Below are positions 1 to 12,164 of a DNA stretch of 64,000 nt, in pieces. The stretch's first letter is position 1; each line of letters opens with the position of its first letter. This stretch comes from Venturia oleaginea (lineage: Eukaryota > Ascomycota > Dothideomycetes > Venturiales > Venturiaceae), in the NCBI GenBank assembly GCA_013176395.1, contig JABMLP010000025.1, positions 558,001 through 622,000 of the forward strand, read 5' to 3'. A program made the position numbers and the translations under genes. The notes under the pieces are model-generated. The model was not told where the DNA came from. It ran no database searches and saw only the letters and a list, made by a program, of their open reading frames with translations.

Positions 1-3000
1 TATCGCGTTGCCCATGCCCGAATTTCTGCCATTGAGCCCTTCGAAGCCACTCTCCGCGAACACACTCCTCTTACATCCATCAACGAGTCACAAGCTTTGG
101 TCGAATTTCTCACCCAGAACAACATGAAGACGTCCATGGTCATGGAGGAGATGAAGCGTGTCTTCGGGGAGCTTGCTGAGCTCAAAAAGAAATTGGAACA
201 GGAGGAGCAAAAGTCAAAGGATGCCCTTGCTGAAGTGGAGCGACTCAAGCAAGAGAAGGTCGCTGCGCCGGAACCCGTAGTTGAGGTCGAGCCGGCCAAG
301 GATATATCGGCTGAGAAGACCAAGGCCGAAGATGACAGCGAGGATTTCTTTTCGTACGAGAGCGAGCTGCCGCGCTTACAAGACGAGATTAAGGAGTACG
401 AGAGCAAGCTTAGCAAGATCCAAGAGGAGAACACCAGCCTCAAAGGAGAATTGGCATCGGCAAAAGAATCCGCTGAAAGACTGGTCCGAGATCTGGAGTC
501 ATCCACGGCGGACCTGCAAGCATTGAAGGATGGCAAAATTCGCACAGAGACCGAGGCTGTTGAGAAGAGCAGGGGACTGCAAAGCACAATCGATGGGCTG
601 ACCACGAAGTTACAGACGGCCGAGAAGGAATCCGAAGATCGACAACGTGAGAGCGACAAGCAACAAATCCTGACGAATGAATTGGAGCAGAAGGTCAAAG
701 ATGCGACTGAAGAGTTGAAAGCACTTAAATACATGCGAGAAGAATCGAAATCCACCGACACTTCTGCAAGCGAGACCATCGCTACGTTGGAAAAGAGCCT
801 TTCAGAACTGCGGAAATCTCAGCAACAGGCCGACAAGCGCAGTGAGACCTTGAACAATCTAGTGCAGACATTGAGGACTCAGCTGCAGGAAGCTCAAGCA
901 GAGAAGACCCGCCTTGGTTCGGAAATTGAAACCGTCCGGACCGAAGCTCAGAAGGCGAAGGGAACACAAGTAAATGTCTCCGATTCAACACATTTGGAAG
1001 TACCAAAATCGCCGGTCTCTTCCCAACCAGGCGCCAGTACGAGTGCGAAGAAAAAGAACAAGAAGAACAAAAAGAAGGGTGGCAACACAAGCAGCGAAGC
1101 CGCACCAGATTCTAGCACAAGTACGAATGAACTGCCGCCGCCATCGCCCACTGTCTCTACCAGTGGTCATGATACTGAGGCTATTGAGAGAGCTGTGAGA
1201 AAAGCTCTGGCTCCCATGGAAGAGACAGTGCAAAGTCAGAAAGCACAGATTGTTCGACTCGAGGCCAAGATCAAGGACCAGGAAGAGCTACAAGAAGAAA
1301 TTGAGGGCTTGAAAGACGATCTGATCAATGTCGGACAAGATCATGTGACGGCGAAGGATCAAGTCAGAGAGCTCCTGGCTGAGCGGAACGCCTTGAAGAA
1401 AAGCGTGGAAAGACTGGAGAAAGAGATTGCGGAACTAAGGACCAGCAACAAATCAAATGCAGACGCAAGTGAAGCACATAGCTCTTTGACCCGGGAGTTT
1501 CAGGAGCTCAAGCACAAGGCCAACATACTGGAAAGCGATCTTTCTGCAGCCCAACAGCTAGCTGCCTCGCGATTCAAAGAACTGACTGATTTACGGGATA
1601 TTTTGCAGAAGGCTCAGCCGGAGCTCACATCCCTGCGAAACGAAGTCGTTGAGCTGCGTCGATCCAAGGAGGAATTGACTTCGAAGAGTGCGGACCTGAG
1701 ACGACTAGAAGCACGAGGGAAAGATCTCAAAGCGGAGATCGCAAGGTACAAGATGCAACTGTCCGCCAAAGATGTGGATATCCGCTCGTTGAACGACAAG
1801 GTCAACCTTGGCGTTGGCCAGCGTAACACTTTAGAAGACAATATTCGGAGAATACAGCGAGACCTGCAGAGGACACAGAGCGACAAGAACGATGCGATTG
1901 ATGCAAAGGAAAAACTCACCAGAGAGCTGGCGAAGGCCCAAGAGGAGTTACAAACATCACGGACCAAACTTCAGAAGCTGGAACAAGATGTTGCCAGATT
2001 AAGCACTGATTCCACCAGTTTGAAGGAGGAAATCAACCTCAAGTCGGCTCAATATAACAGCGCACAGAGTCTCATGAACAGTATGCAAGACCAAGCACAG
2101 GAGATCGGAGCGCAGATGAAGGAAGTTCGTGAGCGTTGCGAAAGTCTCGAAGAAGAGCTTGCAGATGCCTCGAGACTACTCAGCGAGCGCAGCAGAGAAG
2201 GCGAGACTATGCGAAGACTTCTCGCTGACGTAGACAGCCGTGCCGAGAGTCGCGTAAAAGAAATGCAGGAACGAATGGACCTTGCGATCGAGGAGCGTGA
2301 TCGAGCCGAGGAACAAGCCAACACAGTTGGCCGAAGGCGGACCAAAGAACTTGAGGAGCTCAAGAACAAAGTACGCGATGCTGAACAGGCGCTCAACCGT
2401 GCGGTGGAGGACAAAGAGGAGCTTGAAAGTCACGAGAAGGAACTTCGGAGACAGAAGGAGGATATCGAAAGGCGGTCGACTCGTTCTGATGAAGAGGTTG
2501 CGGAGGTCAGGCAAGCAATGAGCCAGCTTCGGGAAGCACTTGATGAGACAGAATCTCAATGCCGTGGTCTCGAAAAGGAGAAGCTCGAGATGAAGAAGTC
2601 ACTTGAAAACACTATGCAGCGGCTCGAGAAGTTGCAAAAGTCGAACAAGGTATGCTTTGACATTATATCTACTGCAAAAATGATGGTGCTAACGAAGTCC
2701 AGACAATGACAGATGAGCTCAAAGCTCTTCAAACTTCCAAAGCACGCGGCTTTGATCCCAGCATGCAATCCTCACGCTCTTCTATCGAGTCCTCTCGATC
2801 AACATCACGCCTTGGCTCGCCAGCCCCGAGAACTCAAAGACGTTCGATCGCGAATGCGTCTGGAGAGGGTAATCAGAATGCACCCATAGATTATGTCTAT
2901 CTCAAGAACGTGCTACTGCAGTTCTTAGAGCAGAGGGATAAGAAGCATCAGATGCAGCTAATCCCTGTTCTTGGGATGTTGTTGCATTTTGACAAGAAGG

Positions 3001-3038
3001 ATGAGCAGAAATGGATGACTGCGGTTTCGATCAAGTGA
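1..3038 (+). CDS. GRIP-domain golgin, N-terminus beyond window
   Basis: Long coiled-coil protein of the trans-Golgi, IMH1/golgin-245 type. Such proteins tether vesicles and bind Arl1-GTP through a C-terminal GRIP domain. The frame is open from base 1, so the start lies upstream. Exon 1 runs to 2649, a 53-nt intron spans 2650-2702 (GTATGC..CAG), and exon 2 is 2703-3038. About 880 residues are rich in E, K, Q and L heptads, broken by a Lys-rich low-complexity patch (KKKNKKNKKKGG, about nt 1050-1080). The last ~50 residues (YVYLKNVLLQFLEQ...QLIPVLGMLLHF) match the GRIP consensus with its conserved Tyr. The coiled coil is seen; the GRIP assignment is by family pattern; Golgi location is inferred. 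Confidence 0.88.
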
Positions 3039-3712
3039 ATGATGTTGGATGTCAAGGAGGAGTTGGAGGAGAGGTAAACACGTTCTTGCTACTGTTATTA
3101 CGAAGGGACGGAAGGGACTACCAATGAGGATTGTAATGATAGCAAGCGGTACTTGGAAAAGGAGTATAAATAGTAGATGTCATCGTCCGTCTGCCCCGTT
3201 CGTGTAGTTGGTGAGCTATGATGTAACTGCTTGGAAGCGGGACTTTTCCACCTACCCATTTTATTGTCGGGCATCATAACTAGGATAGGCCTGCCAGGAA
3301 TCCGATGGCACAGTAAGTTGGGTAGCGAAAGCCTCAGTGCGTATTGAATTTACAGAGAAGACGTGAGGCTGGGAGAGATGATCAGTGTCGCCCCAAAGAT
3401 GATTTTGAGCCAGTAAGAAGCGGGATAGTGCGGTCCGCCATAACAACAACCTTGGCGAGTCGAGTAGGGAGTGGGATGGAATGCGAAGCGCCATCTTCCA
3501 CTGCGCGCAGCACCGATGAAACACTTCCTGGTCCTAGAAAATATCCAACATAGCCATCCCGACTCCGCAGTCGCTTCCACTTCGTCGCCGCCACTCCTCA
3601 ATGACCACTGGCAGCACCTAACGTAGAGTTGTCGCAACCGACCCCTCCTCCCTCCTCCCTCCTATCTCACCGCACCGCCGAACAGAAGCCCAAACAGAAC
3701 AGCTGCTCCAAG
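3039..3712. other. Intergenic region, kinase promoter
   Basis: No convincing gene; short open frames on both strands lack splice or domain support. A CT-rich tract (about 3645-3668) lies just upstream of the kinase start, as is common in fungal core promoters. Confidence 0.5.
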
Positions 3713-5793
3713 ATGAATGGCGCCGATATCAAGAAGGCCGCCATAAACAAGGCCAAGCAGGTCGCATCGGCCGCCAATGGCAGCAGCGGGAGCAGCAAGA
3801 AGCGTCGCAAAGGGACTGACTTGAAGCCCATAATCACCACTGACAAGGCCGGTGACAGCAAGGAGGCGAGCCCTGCCAGTTCCACGAGTGGCTTCAACTA
3901 CAAGTGAGTTTTGTGCACCCCGATTTTCACTTCAAGAAGCTTCTGACCATGGTATCGCTCAGTGTGCAACCACCGCCCCATGGCCATTCAAAACCCGCCT
4001 ACACAAGTCAGCTCAGCCGATCGCCGTCATCCTCGTCATCTTCCGGCGAAGAGGGCGGAGACAACACAGCCGACGAAGAGGACTCTGAAGATTACTGCAA
4101 AGGCGGCTACCACCCAGTGTCTGTCGGGGAGCAGTACAAGGACGGCAAGTACACCATTGTGCGGAAGTTGGGCTGGGGACATTTCTCGACCGTCTGGCTC
4201 TCCAAGGACAACACCACCGGCAAGCACGTAGCTCTCAAGGTCGTCCGCTCAGCAGCGCATTACACTGAGACCGCGCTTGACGAAATCAAATTGCTGAACA
4301 AGGTGGTGGGCGCAAACAAGGACCACCCAGGTCGGGCCCACGTCGTTAGCTTGCTGGATTCGTTTACGCACAAAGGACCTAATGGAAACCACGTCTGCAT
4401 GGTGTTTGAAGTTCTTGGAGAGAATCTGCTTGGTTTGATCAAAAGGTGGAATCATCGAGGTATACCGATGGCCTTGGTCAAGCAAATCACTAAACAAGTT
4501 TTGCTTGGCCTCGACTACCTCCACCGAGAATGCGGCATCATCCACACAGATCTCAAACCGGAAAACGTTTTGATCGAAATTGGTGACGTCGAAGAAATCG
4601 TCAAGACATATGTGCAAGAGCCATCAAAGAAGGACAAGGAGGACAACAGAAATGGGCGAAGGAGACGGAGAACGCTCATCACTGGCAGCCAACCTCTTCC
4701 GAGTCCTTTGAATGCCAGCTTCAGCTCTGCAGATCTCACGCATTTCCCAGGCATGGGAGACAGATTGGGGAGCGCACAAAGTCTTAACAAAGTCATGAAC
4801 GATGCGTCAAAATCGCCAGGTAAAGGTAATTTGTCCAACCTTTCCAACGTTTCTTCCGCGGAGAGTGTCTCAATGAGTGGTGGTCTAGGTCACTCGGCAT
4901 CCTCCTCGGTGAATACCCCTGTTGGCAAGTCAATGGTCGAATTATTAGGCATCAAGAAGGACGAAGACGAGAACAAGCCTGCACAGAATGCAAGAGAAAA
5001 GACAGCGTATGTGATTCACAAATCTTCTCCTCTGCCACATTTGCTTATGAAGTCCAGCGATATCATTACGCCCGGTATTTCAGGTATTAACCTTGATAAA
5101 TCGAGCAGCACAGCCTCAGAGAAGACATTGGAGGAAATGGCATTTGAGACGATATCTGTCAAGATTGCTGATTTGGGAAATGCTTGCTGGGTGAATCATC
5201 ACTTCACAAATGACATCCAGACTAGGCAGTACCGTTCACCCGAGGTCATCCTTGGAGCGAAGTGGGGTGCCAGCACTGATGTCTGGAGTATGGCTGCCAT
5301 GGTGAGTAAAATTCTACGCTTCTCGCCTGATGATTCCGACTAATAAGAACAGACTTTCGAATTAATCACAGGAGACTACCTCTTTGACCCACAATCAGGT
5401 ACAAAGTACGGCAAGGACGACGACCACATCGCCCAAATCATCGAACTCCTCGGTCCCTTCCCTAAATCCCTCTGCCTTTCCGGGAAATGGAGTCAGGAAA
5501 TTTTCAACCGCAAGGGCGAACTCCGCAACATCCACCGGTTAAGACATTGGGCTCTGCCCGACGTGTTGAGAGAAAAGTACCATTTCCAAACAGAGGATGC
5601 GAAGAAAATGGCCGACTTTTTACTGCCAATGCTGGAGCTTGTCCCTGGTGAAAGAGCAAACGCGGGCGGAATGTCAAATCACGCGTTTGTGGAGGATGCC
5701 AAGGGCATGGAAGGAGTCAAGCTTGATAAAGCTGTAGGTAGCAAAGGCGAAGGAATCGAGGGATGGGCTACTGAGGTTGGGAAGAAACGGTAG
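3713..5793 (+). CDS. SRPK-family serine/threonine protein kinase
   Basis: Kinase related to Sky1/Dsk1/SRPK, which phosphorylates RS-repeat splicing and mRNA-export factors. Exons are 3713-3903, 3963-5301 and 5353-5793; introns of 59 and 51 nt keep phase, giving 656 residues. The start is the ATG at 3713, not the upstream in-frame TTG. Features in order: a Ser/acidic N-terminal tail, the SRPK entry motif EDYCKGGYHPV, a glycine loop (LGWGHFSTVWL), the ATP lysine in VALKVV, the SRPK-type catalytic loop HTDLKPEN, a ~180-residue spacer splitting the kinase lobes, then DLGNACW in place of DFG and the TRQYRSPEV activation segment. The spacer and DLG are family hallmarks. The C-lobe (TGDYLFDP..IIELLG) lies in exon 3. 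Confidence 0.95.
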
Positions 5794-6297
5794 GCTCTCT
5801 TCCGGCTTACGAGGACACCTTTTTCTATCTTAGGCTGGCTGGCACTGGCGCATCCTGATGAATGTGGAGAGGCGTTCTTGTTGTAGAACATTAATGAATT
5901 CCCTTTTGACCATGATGATGAGGCTTCATTTTGGGTGGTGCATTTTGGGGAAACGTCACGATCGTTAGAGTTTCTTCGGGGCAAACATATCTTCTGGTAA
6001 TACGCAATTGAGCATGCATCGTACATTATGAGTGCTTTCTCTTCGACCAAATAAAAAAGTATCATGTGAGCTCATATCCTTGGATTACTCGATTGAGATG
6101 CGACCTCAAGCGCGAAGACAAATCCCATATTCTTCCCACACGATCAGAACATATGCAACTCAACCTCTCGGCCAATGGACGTGTTTTTATCGCATGGTGG
6201 TCCGAGCTTCATGTGCTGCCTGTTTGTTTACACCTCCACGAAATTCCATCCCAAACAGTAACAAGAATCACAATTCCACTCACCCACCACCACCATC
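5794..6297. other. Intergenic region, NDC80 promoter
   Basis: Nothing coding recognised between the kinase stop and the NDC80 ATG. It holds a repeated CCACCACCACCATC-like run directly before the ATG at 6298. Confidence 0.5.
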
Positions 6298-8736
6298 ATG
6301 TCGCAAGACACGCATATGTTCTCCGTCCGCCGACCTCGAGAGACACTCGGCGGGATCAACAATAATGTCTCCGCGATCCCCATGCCCGCCAGCGCTATGA
6401 AGCACTCCAACTCCGGCAACAATCTCGCAGGCGGTTTCAACCATGGACGTTCGACTTCGGGGGGAAGACATTCTCTTATGCCTGCGAGACCGAATCAGCC
6501 TGTTTTTCAGAGGAGTTCGAATGCGCATAATCTTTACGATAGTGCGCCTATGTCTGCTCAAAGACCCTCCAACTCCCTCTTCGGTGCGCAGTCCACGCGC
6601 AAATCATTCGTGCCCATGAGCGCATCGACACCCGGAAACATGATGATGACGCCTGGAAACATGATCCCACCGCCGGGGATGAACAGTACAATGCGACGCA
6701 GTAGCTGCTATAGTAGACCATCGAACGGACAAACGGCGCCACGACAGAGCTTTTTCTCGACTGCTCCTGCAGCTGCTGGAATTGTTCAGGACCCGCGACG
6801 ATTACGCGATCCACATGTTCGAGGGCAAATGGCGAATGAGCTTCTGGATTATTTCACGAAGAACAATTTCGAAATGGAGAGTCAGATTAGTCTTACGAAT
6901 AAGTCTTTGACTTCGCCTACGCAGAAGGAATTCCAGATTATGTTTATATGGTTATACAAGCGCATCGATCCGGCCTATATCTTTCAGAAGAGCATGGACA
7001 ACGAGATTCCGGCTTTGCTCAAACTCTTACGATACCCATACGAGAAGTCAATCACCAAGTCACAAATCGCTGCTGTGGGAGGAAACAATTGGCACACTTT
7101 TCTGGGCATGTTGCATTGGATTATGCAGCTCGCCAACATGATGGATTCCTACGCACGAGGCGACTTCGACTACGCGGCAGCGGAAGCAGGCAAGGATACA
7201 AGTGGTGATCGTGTTGTTTGGAATTTCTTAAGTGCTTCGTACAGAGATTGGCTCGACGCGCCACAAGATGGGAACGAAGACGAGGCGGACGCGATCATGG
7301 AACGTCACACTGAACAGATGGCATCACAATTCAAACACATCAATAAAGATCTTCTCGAAGATGTCGAAATGTTGGAAGCCGAGAAGAAGGCTCTCACTGA
7401 GCAAATCGAGGAGTTGGAGCGCGGAGCTGAGAGGAGTCGACAGCTTGATAACAAACTTGAGATCTTGAAGGGCGACACCACGAACTATGAGCATTGGAAC
7501 ACCAAGGTCGAGGGCAAGATCAAGAAGTACGCCGACAAAGTCTCTCGCTTGGAGGAGTCCCTCAACGAGCTCGAAAAAGATATTGAGGAGGCTGAAAAGG
7601 AGAAGAGCGGGTATCAGGAAGCCATCAGCCAACAAGGCATCACCGTCCAGGACCTCGATCGCATGAGCACCGAGACTGACCGTCTTGAAAATGCACGCAA
7701 AGTCACCAAAGAAAGACTTGACGAAGCGAAAGCTCGTGTTACGGAGAAGGAAGCTGAAGCGAGTCGGAAGCTTGATGAGCTCGAACGCCTGGTGGAAAAG
7801 TATAACGCCATATGCTACAAAATCCAGCTCATCCCATCCACAGCCCTGAATGCCAAGGGAGTCGAATACGAACTCTCCCTCGCTGTTAACAGCGAACCTG
7901 CCGACTTTCTTTCCAGCCAGATGGGGATATCAAGATCCGCGAATCAAGAGCCTGACCTTCGACTGATGCGTGATGCCACAACTGGTTACCTTCCTCATCA
8001 ACTTCTCAACCTTGATTTGAGAGGTGTTGTAAAGAACAATATTGTCAGCTTGAGGAAGAGTGTTTCTGAGAGACGCAATCGGGCGTTAGAGGAAGACATG
8101 AAGAATCATGAGATGCTTGATGGTGTTAAAGAAGCTATGGATGAGAAAAGGGCTGAGGTTGAGGGGTTGGAACATCGTATCAGAGCTGCGGAAGAAGAAT
8201 TTGAACGCACGCGCGAGGTAGGTCTTCTTTTCTTGGGAAAATTTAGTGTGGAGTTTGCTAATAAAATTTAGATAACGCAAGCGCAGAAGATGACTTCGGA
8301 TGCTCAGATTGAGCGTATGGAGAAAGAACTTTCCAAACTCCGTGCTGGGATGACCGAGTCTGTTCAGATGATGGAACAGAGGGAGATTAATACGAATCTT
8401 GAGTATGTCTTCTCCCCACTCCTTCTCTTCTCCCCTCAACAATAAACAGCGAACTAATTGGTCACGTCTAGGTACGAACAACTCACCATCTCTGCCGCCT
8501 CATTACGAGAAGAACTTCACACGGAAGTTGAGAAGATCCTGAATGATGTTATCAAATTCAAGATTCATGTTCAACATCGGTTGGAGGAGTATGAAGTTTT
8601 TGTTTCGGATGAGGTTGAGCGGGAGACGGAGGCGTTGCAGAGGGCGGAGATTGAGGAGGAGCAAGACGAGGAGGAAGCTGTTGAGGAGATGGCGGATGAG
8701 AGTATGGTTGATGGGAAGGGGAGGTATTATGATTGA
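6298..8736 (+). CDS. NDC80: Kinetochore protein Ndc80/Hec1
   Basis: Microtubule-binding subunit of the Ndc80 complex at the outer kinetochore. Exons are 6298-8217, 8272-8402 and 8472-8736, with introns of 54 and 69 nt in phase, giving 771 residues. The first ~150 residues are a basic, Ser/Pro/Asn-rich tail, the usual Aurora-B-regulated region. The calponin-homology domain follows ([20 protein letters not shown] .. [18 protein letters not shown]). Long coiled coils, broken near the middle, then run to the acidic C-terminus that would pair with Nuf2 and Spc24/25. Length is slightly greater than yeast Ndc80 because of the longer tail. Domain order and the CH motifs make the call firm. Confidence 0.95.
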
Positions 8737-9410
8737 TTGTGGAGGATTGGGGCTTGGCGTTACGATTGATGTGTTTTTGGACTATATGGGTGTTGGATAG
8801 ATAGGGTTTTGTTGGATTATGGGTTGGGCTCGATTGGACGTCTCTTGATGATTGCTTACATACCCTTTTCGTTGTTGTCTGGTTTGAATGAGGCGTCTTG
8901 TATCTCCCTCTGCAATTATGTCTTGGCTATGATTTTTGTTTGGTTCACGTATGTGGTTGTTGGAGTTGGAATACCCTCTTCCCACGAATCTTTAGCAAAC
9001 ATGTCTTGCATGATTCCTTGATGACAAATGGTTTTCATACTTCCTCTTTCTCGCTTGATTGTGACTTGGTTTGTTGGTGCGATCTTCAGCGGGCGGCTGC
9101 ACCGCCTATCTATCCAGGGTGAGAGAATTGTGTAGGATTACAGTTTGACTTCAGCTTAAGTATCGTTCCACCGCCCAACAAGATTGAGAGCAGGTTTGAT
9201 TTGAAAGAGATATAACAGATGGATGTCTTGTTGTCTGTCACGGGATGGGGTCGCACGGTCCAGTGCTTACGTGCTCGCTTTCCTCGACCTCATCATCCGC
9301 TTTTGCACCGGAGTCAGGTATCTTAGCTTCGCTCTAAACGGGATCTAGCTTCTATTGGCTGCATCTAAGCTCGTCGGGACCTAGCAGCTACTTATAATAG
9401 CTAGTTCCCG
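8737..9410. other. Intergenic region
   Basis: No gene supported. Short open frames on both strands have no domain pattern or plausible splicing. The right end runs into the repeat at 9411. Confidence 0.4.
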
Positions 9411-9453
9411 TTTTGCCAAGAGGCTAATCTACCTCAACCGGTACAAAAGCGAT
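9411..9453 (+). repeat. Short dispersed repeat, copy 1
   Basis: The stretch TTTTGCCAAGAGGCTAA..CTAC..AAAAGCGAT is closely matched by 27251-27294, the 3' end of a 164-bp insertion in the tautomerase gene. Weaker similarity extends about 80 nt upstream (TAGCAGCTACTTATAATAGC against TAACTATTACTTAAATAG). It is probably an old copy of the same element. Confidence 0.5.
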
Positions 9454-10150
9454 AGATCTTATTCTTACACTTCAACAACAACAAACATCGTTTTCATCGA
9501 CATCTATGCGTTTGATCATCAATACTTAACCAGTGCCCGAGGATACGAGAGCCTCTCCTATATCGCAATACGAAGCTTTGAATGTAGATGTTAATGACGA
9601 TGGATCCTGAGATGTTCAATCGACGCCTGGACACGGTATATGACAAGAGAGGGCGGAGGTAGGGTTTATGAAGTCGACAGTTACTCGTGCTCTTCGACTT
9701 CTTCATATGCCGTTGTGCGGGTCAAGGATTTCTTTCCTCGTGGATGACGAGAAGGAAACGGGGATTTACTTCTTCAATCTTGAACTAATCTGTCATGCAG
9801 ACTCGGTCGTCAATCCTGATCACTGCAAGCTATCTCAAGCTGTTCCACCCGACAGCGACCTTCAGTGTTATGGGGAAATCTACTCCTGATCCCGTGTTTC
9901 TCGCGGCACTTTGCAACCTATTCCGGAAATGGCTGTTCTGTAATTCGAGCTCCGCGATTGATGCCAAATTCTGGTGGAAGGTATTCTTCGTATATTGGCA
10001 AGAAGCATTGCAGGAGAGTGTCATAAATGACAGATTCTGCGTATCGTTTGAAAGACGCGGTACTGAACAAGAGGACGTGGGGAGTGTCGTTGGTGCCATG
10101 AGTCATGCTCTCCGAATTAACCGAATGCCGATGAACCGATGCAGACTTGT
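9454..10150. other. Decayed coding-like DNA, no intact gene
   Basis: Two incompatible readings look protein-like. On the plus strand, a 119-codon frame (9795-10154) starts just after a CAG. On the minus strand, a frame from about 10106 runs leftward through several TGA/TAG stops. Neither gives a domain I recognise. I read it as a relic of one or more genes and do not choose a strand. Confidence 0.3.
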
Positions 10151-10940
10151 TTAAGTTTCCTGGCTGGGCACGGGAAGGAAACGAGGATAATGACTCTGTC
10201 TGTGACCCAATGGCGTCTTAGGCCACTTTTCATCACATTTCCAGCGATTTAAGGAATTTACTTCATCCACAATCGACCAAGATCTCACACAAACATTTTG
10301 CAACGGGTTTGTGAGAAAATCGTTCGAGTATTGGCCGGACATCACATTTGCCCTCAGAAACATCGCACAAACAGACACAAGGTTGTTTTCCGGTGTAATT
10401 TCAACTACCTCGAAACACTTGTTCAAATTACTCTCGCTAAATCCCAAACTCTGCTCCTCGAGCACACCCTGCTCTGAACCAGCAGCCACCAATCCCGACT
10501 TCGATGGCAAATAGGTCGACACCTATTCCTCATCGGTCTTGTCTTCTTTAGCGGCCTTTGGAGTTGGCTGGAACTAGCGGGAAGTGACCAAGCCTCGTTA
10601 GAGTTCGGCTCTCTTCTCGTTGGACTTCTCTTTCTCTTTAGTGGCCTCAGGAATTTTAGAAGTGATATTCGAGGCACTGACGAACTTTTTGGAAACAGGG
10701 CACTCATTTCCTGAAGCCGATAATATCTCGTCAAAAATATCAAAGATCTAATTATGACTGTAGTTTGAGATAGAAAGTGTGATCTTCATAGGTGCTCACT
10801 TGCCATGACGAGTGGGAAGCAAACAGGATGATATCACCCTGCTCGGCACGGCTCCCGTCACGACTGAGGAAGCTTTTCAAGGACATTCCACAAAACTCAA
10901 AATGGCAACGTTGATTCTCACACTGTAGCCGCAATGTTTA
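10151..10940 (-). pseudogene. Relic of unknown protein with three in-frame stops
   Basis: On the minus strand a coherent reading runs from about 10934. Exon A (to 10800) starts with a CENQRCHFEFCG cysteine motif and continues SRDGSRAEQGDIILFASHS. A consensus 52-nt intron (10748-10799, GTGAGC..TTAG) joins in phase to IFDIFDEILSASGNE. The frame then continues to 10151 but is cut by TAA at 10598-10600 and TAG at 10574-10576 and 10523-10525. All three could be CAA or CAG with C changed to T, the CpA-to-TpA change typical of RIP. No ATG start was found and the 5' end abuts the UstYa-like gene on the other strand. Family not recognised. Confidence 0.5.
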
Positions 10941-10947
10941 CTAAACA

Positions 10948-11904
10948 ATGTTATACATGAAGATTCCCACTCCAGAAGCTCAAGGTCCTAACGAGCGTAA
11001 CCTTGACAAGCAACAGGACACACGCTGTCAGCCTGAGCCACATTCATGGACGCGATCTCTGTGTATTCTGCTTTGGCTGTTAGCCTCGTCTGCACCTATG
11101 CTACTACACGATGGTATTATCAATTTCTACCTTGCCATGATCTGCCACGCAGCAATAATCTACCTTATGATGCCAATTGTGAGCTGCTCTATCCCAGTCA
11201 TTCTCAATGGCACCATTTCACTAATAGATTCCAGCACCGATCCACAACGACATCAGTATACACCATGACTGGATCACACGAAACGGTACCTTTTGGGAAG
11301 ATGGCACACCAAATCCATATTATGGACCTCCGTCTCCTGAAGCAGATGTTGCATGGAGTGCTCCCAATAAACCGAATCCGATTCTCACCAGTGAGAAAGG
11401 AATGCAACAAAATGGGTTTACCACCAAAGGTGCCGCGCGCTGGCATGACCTACCAACAGGGAAAACATATTTAGTTCAACTAGACGTCTTCCATCTCATC
11501 CATTGCGTCAACAAATTGAGGGAGGGAGACTGGTTAAATTATTATCAGTAAGCGACCTTCTCTACCGATCGAGCATGCTCGTTTACTCACCATCCAGCCA
11601 TTTCAGAAATAACAAATCGCTTCATCCCGTATATTACACACACCAAATGCATTGGATCGACGTCCTCAGACAAAAGTAGGTGTGCACCTGTTCTTTAAAT
11701 CTTTACCGTCTCACATGGCAGGAGAAACAGAGCCAACCCTGGCCGGATTTCAACGTCAGACGGCAATGTAGGCGGTGGGAGGATATCGTAAGTTGGCAGG
11801 AAGCTCATCAGATCAGTGATAAGGGTATGGCGAGAATGAGAAATTTCACTAGACCGAAGGAGATTATGAGTGACCTATGCCGCCACAAGGGGCGAAATTG
11901 GTAG
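10948..11904 (+). pseudogene. UstYa-like (DUF3328) protein, broken
   Basis: UstYa-family proteins act in cyclisation and oxidation steps of fungal ribosomal-peptide pathways and carry two HxxHC motifs. Exons that keep phase are 10948-11178, 11228-11547 and 11598 onward, with introns of 49 and 50 nt. Seen in order: a hydrophilic N-terminus, a hydrophobic segment (SLCILLWLLASSAPMLL), NGTFWEDGTPNPYYGPPSPE, the first motif HLIHC in LDVFHLIHCVNKLRE, then HQMHWIDVLRQ where HxxHC is expected, so Cys is replaced by Trp. The next codons are K and an in-frame TAG (11677-11679). The same frame then resumes with the typical family ending VCTCSLNLYRLTW..QCRRWEDIVSW to 11904. An intron could skip the TAG (GTAGGT at 11676 to AG at 11732) but would delete the conserved MC segment. 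No ustiloxin-type precursor gene is seen nearby. Confidence 0.7.
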
Positions 11905-12164
11905 AGGATACTGATAAGTGGTTAGCAGGTTTTGGGGCAAAGAGGTGGATAGATTTTGGCGCGTCGCATTTCAGCTGAAGCTTCACGTTGGAATTGTGCA
12001 AACTCGTGATAACATTATTATAAAAATTTATCATCGAATCTCGCTCGTATCAGTACCACCACAGGAGACGACTTTACAGCGAAGTTGAGGTTGAAGTGGG
12101 CAGAGCTTGGCACGAATGGGGGTTCTGCAATGTCCTTACTCTGCGGAGGGCCAACATTTTACCC

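Noticed and set aside
782..1105. Minus-strand frames inside the golgin gene
   Set aside because: Shadows of the biased coiled-coil coding strand.
11676..11732. Intron skipping the TAG in the UstYa-like gene
   Set aside because: It would remove a conserved segment that is in frame after the stop; kept only as an alternative.
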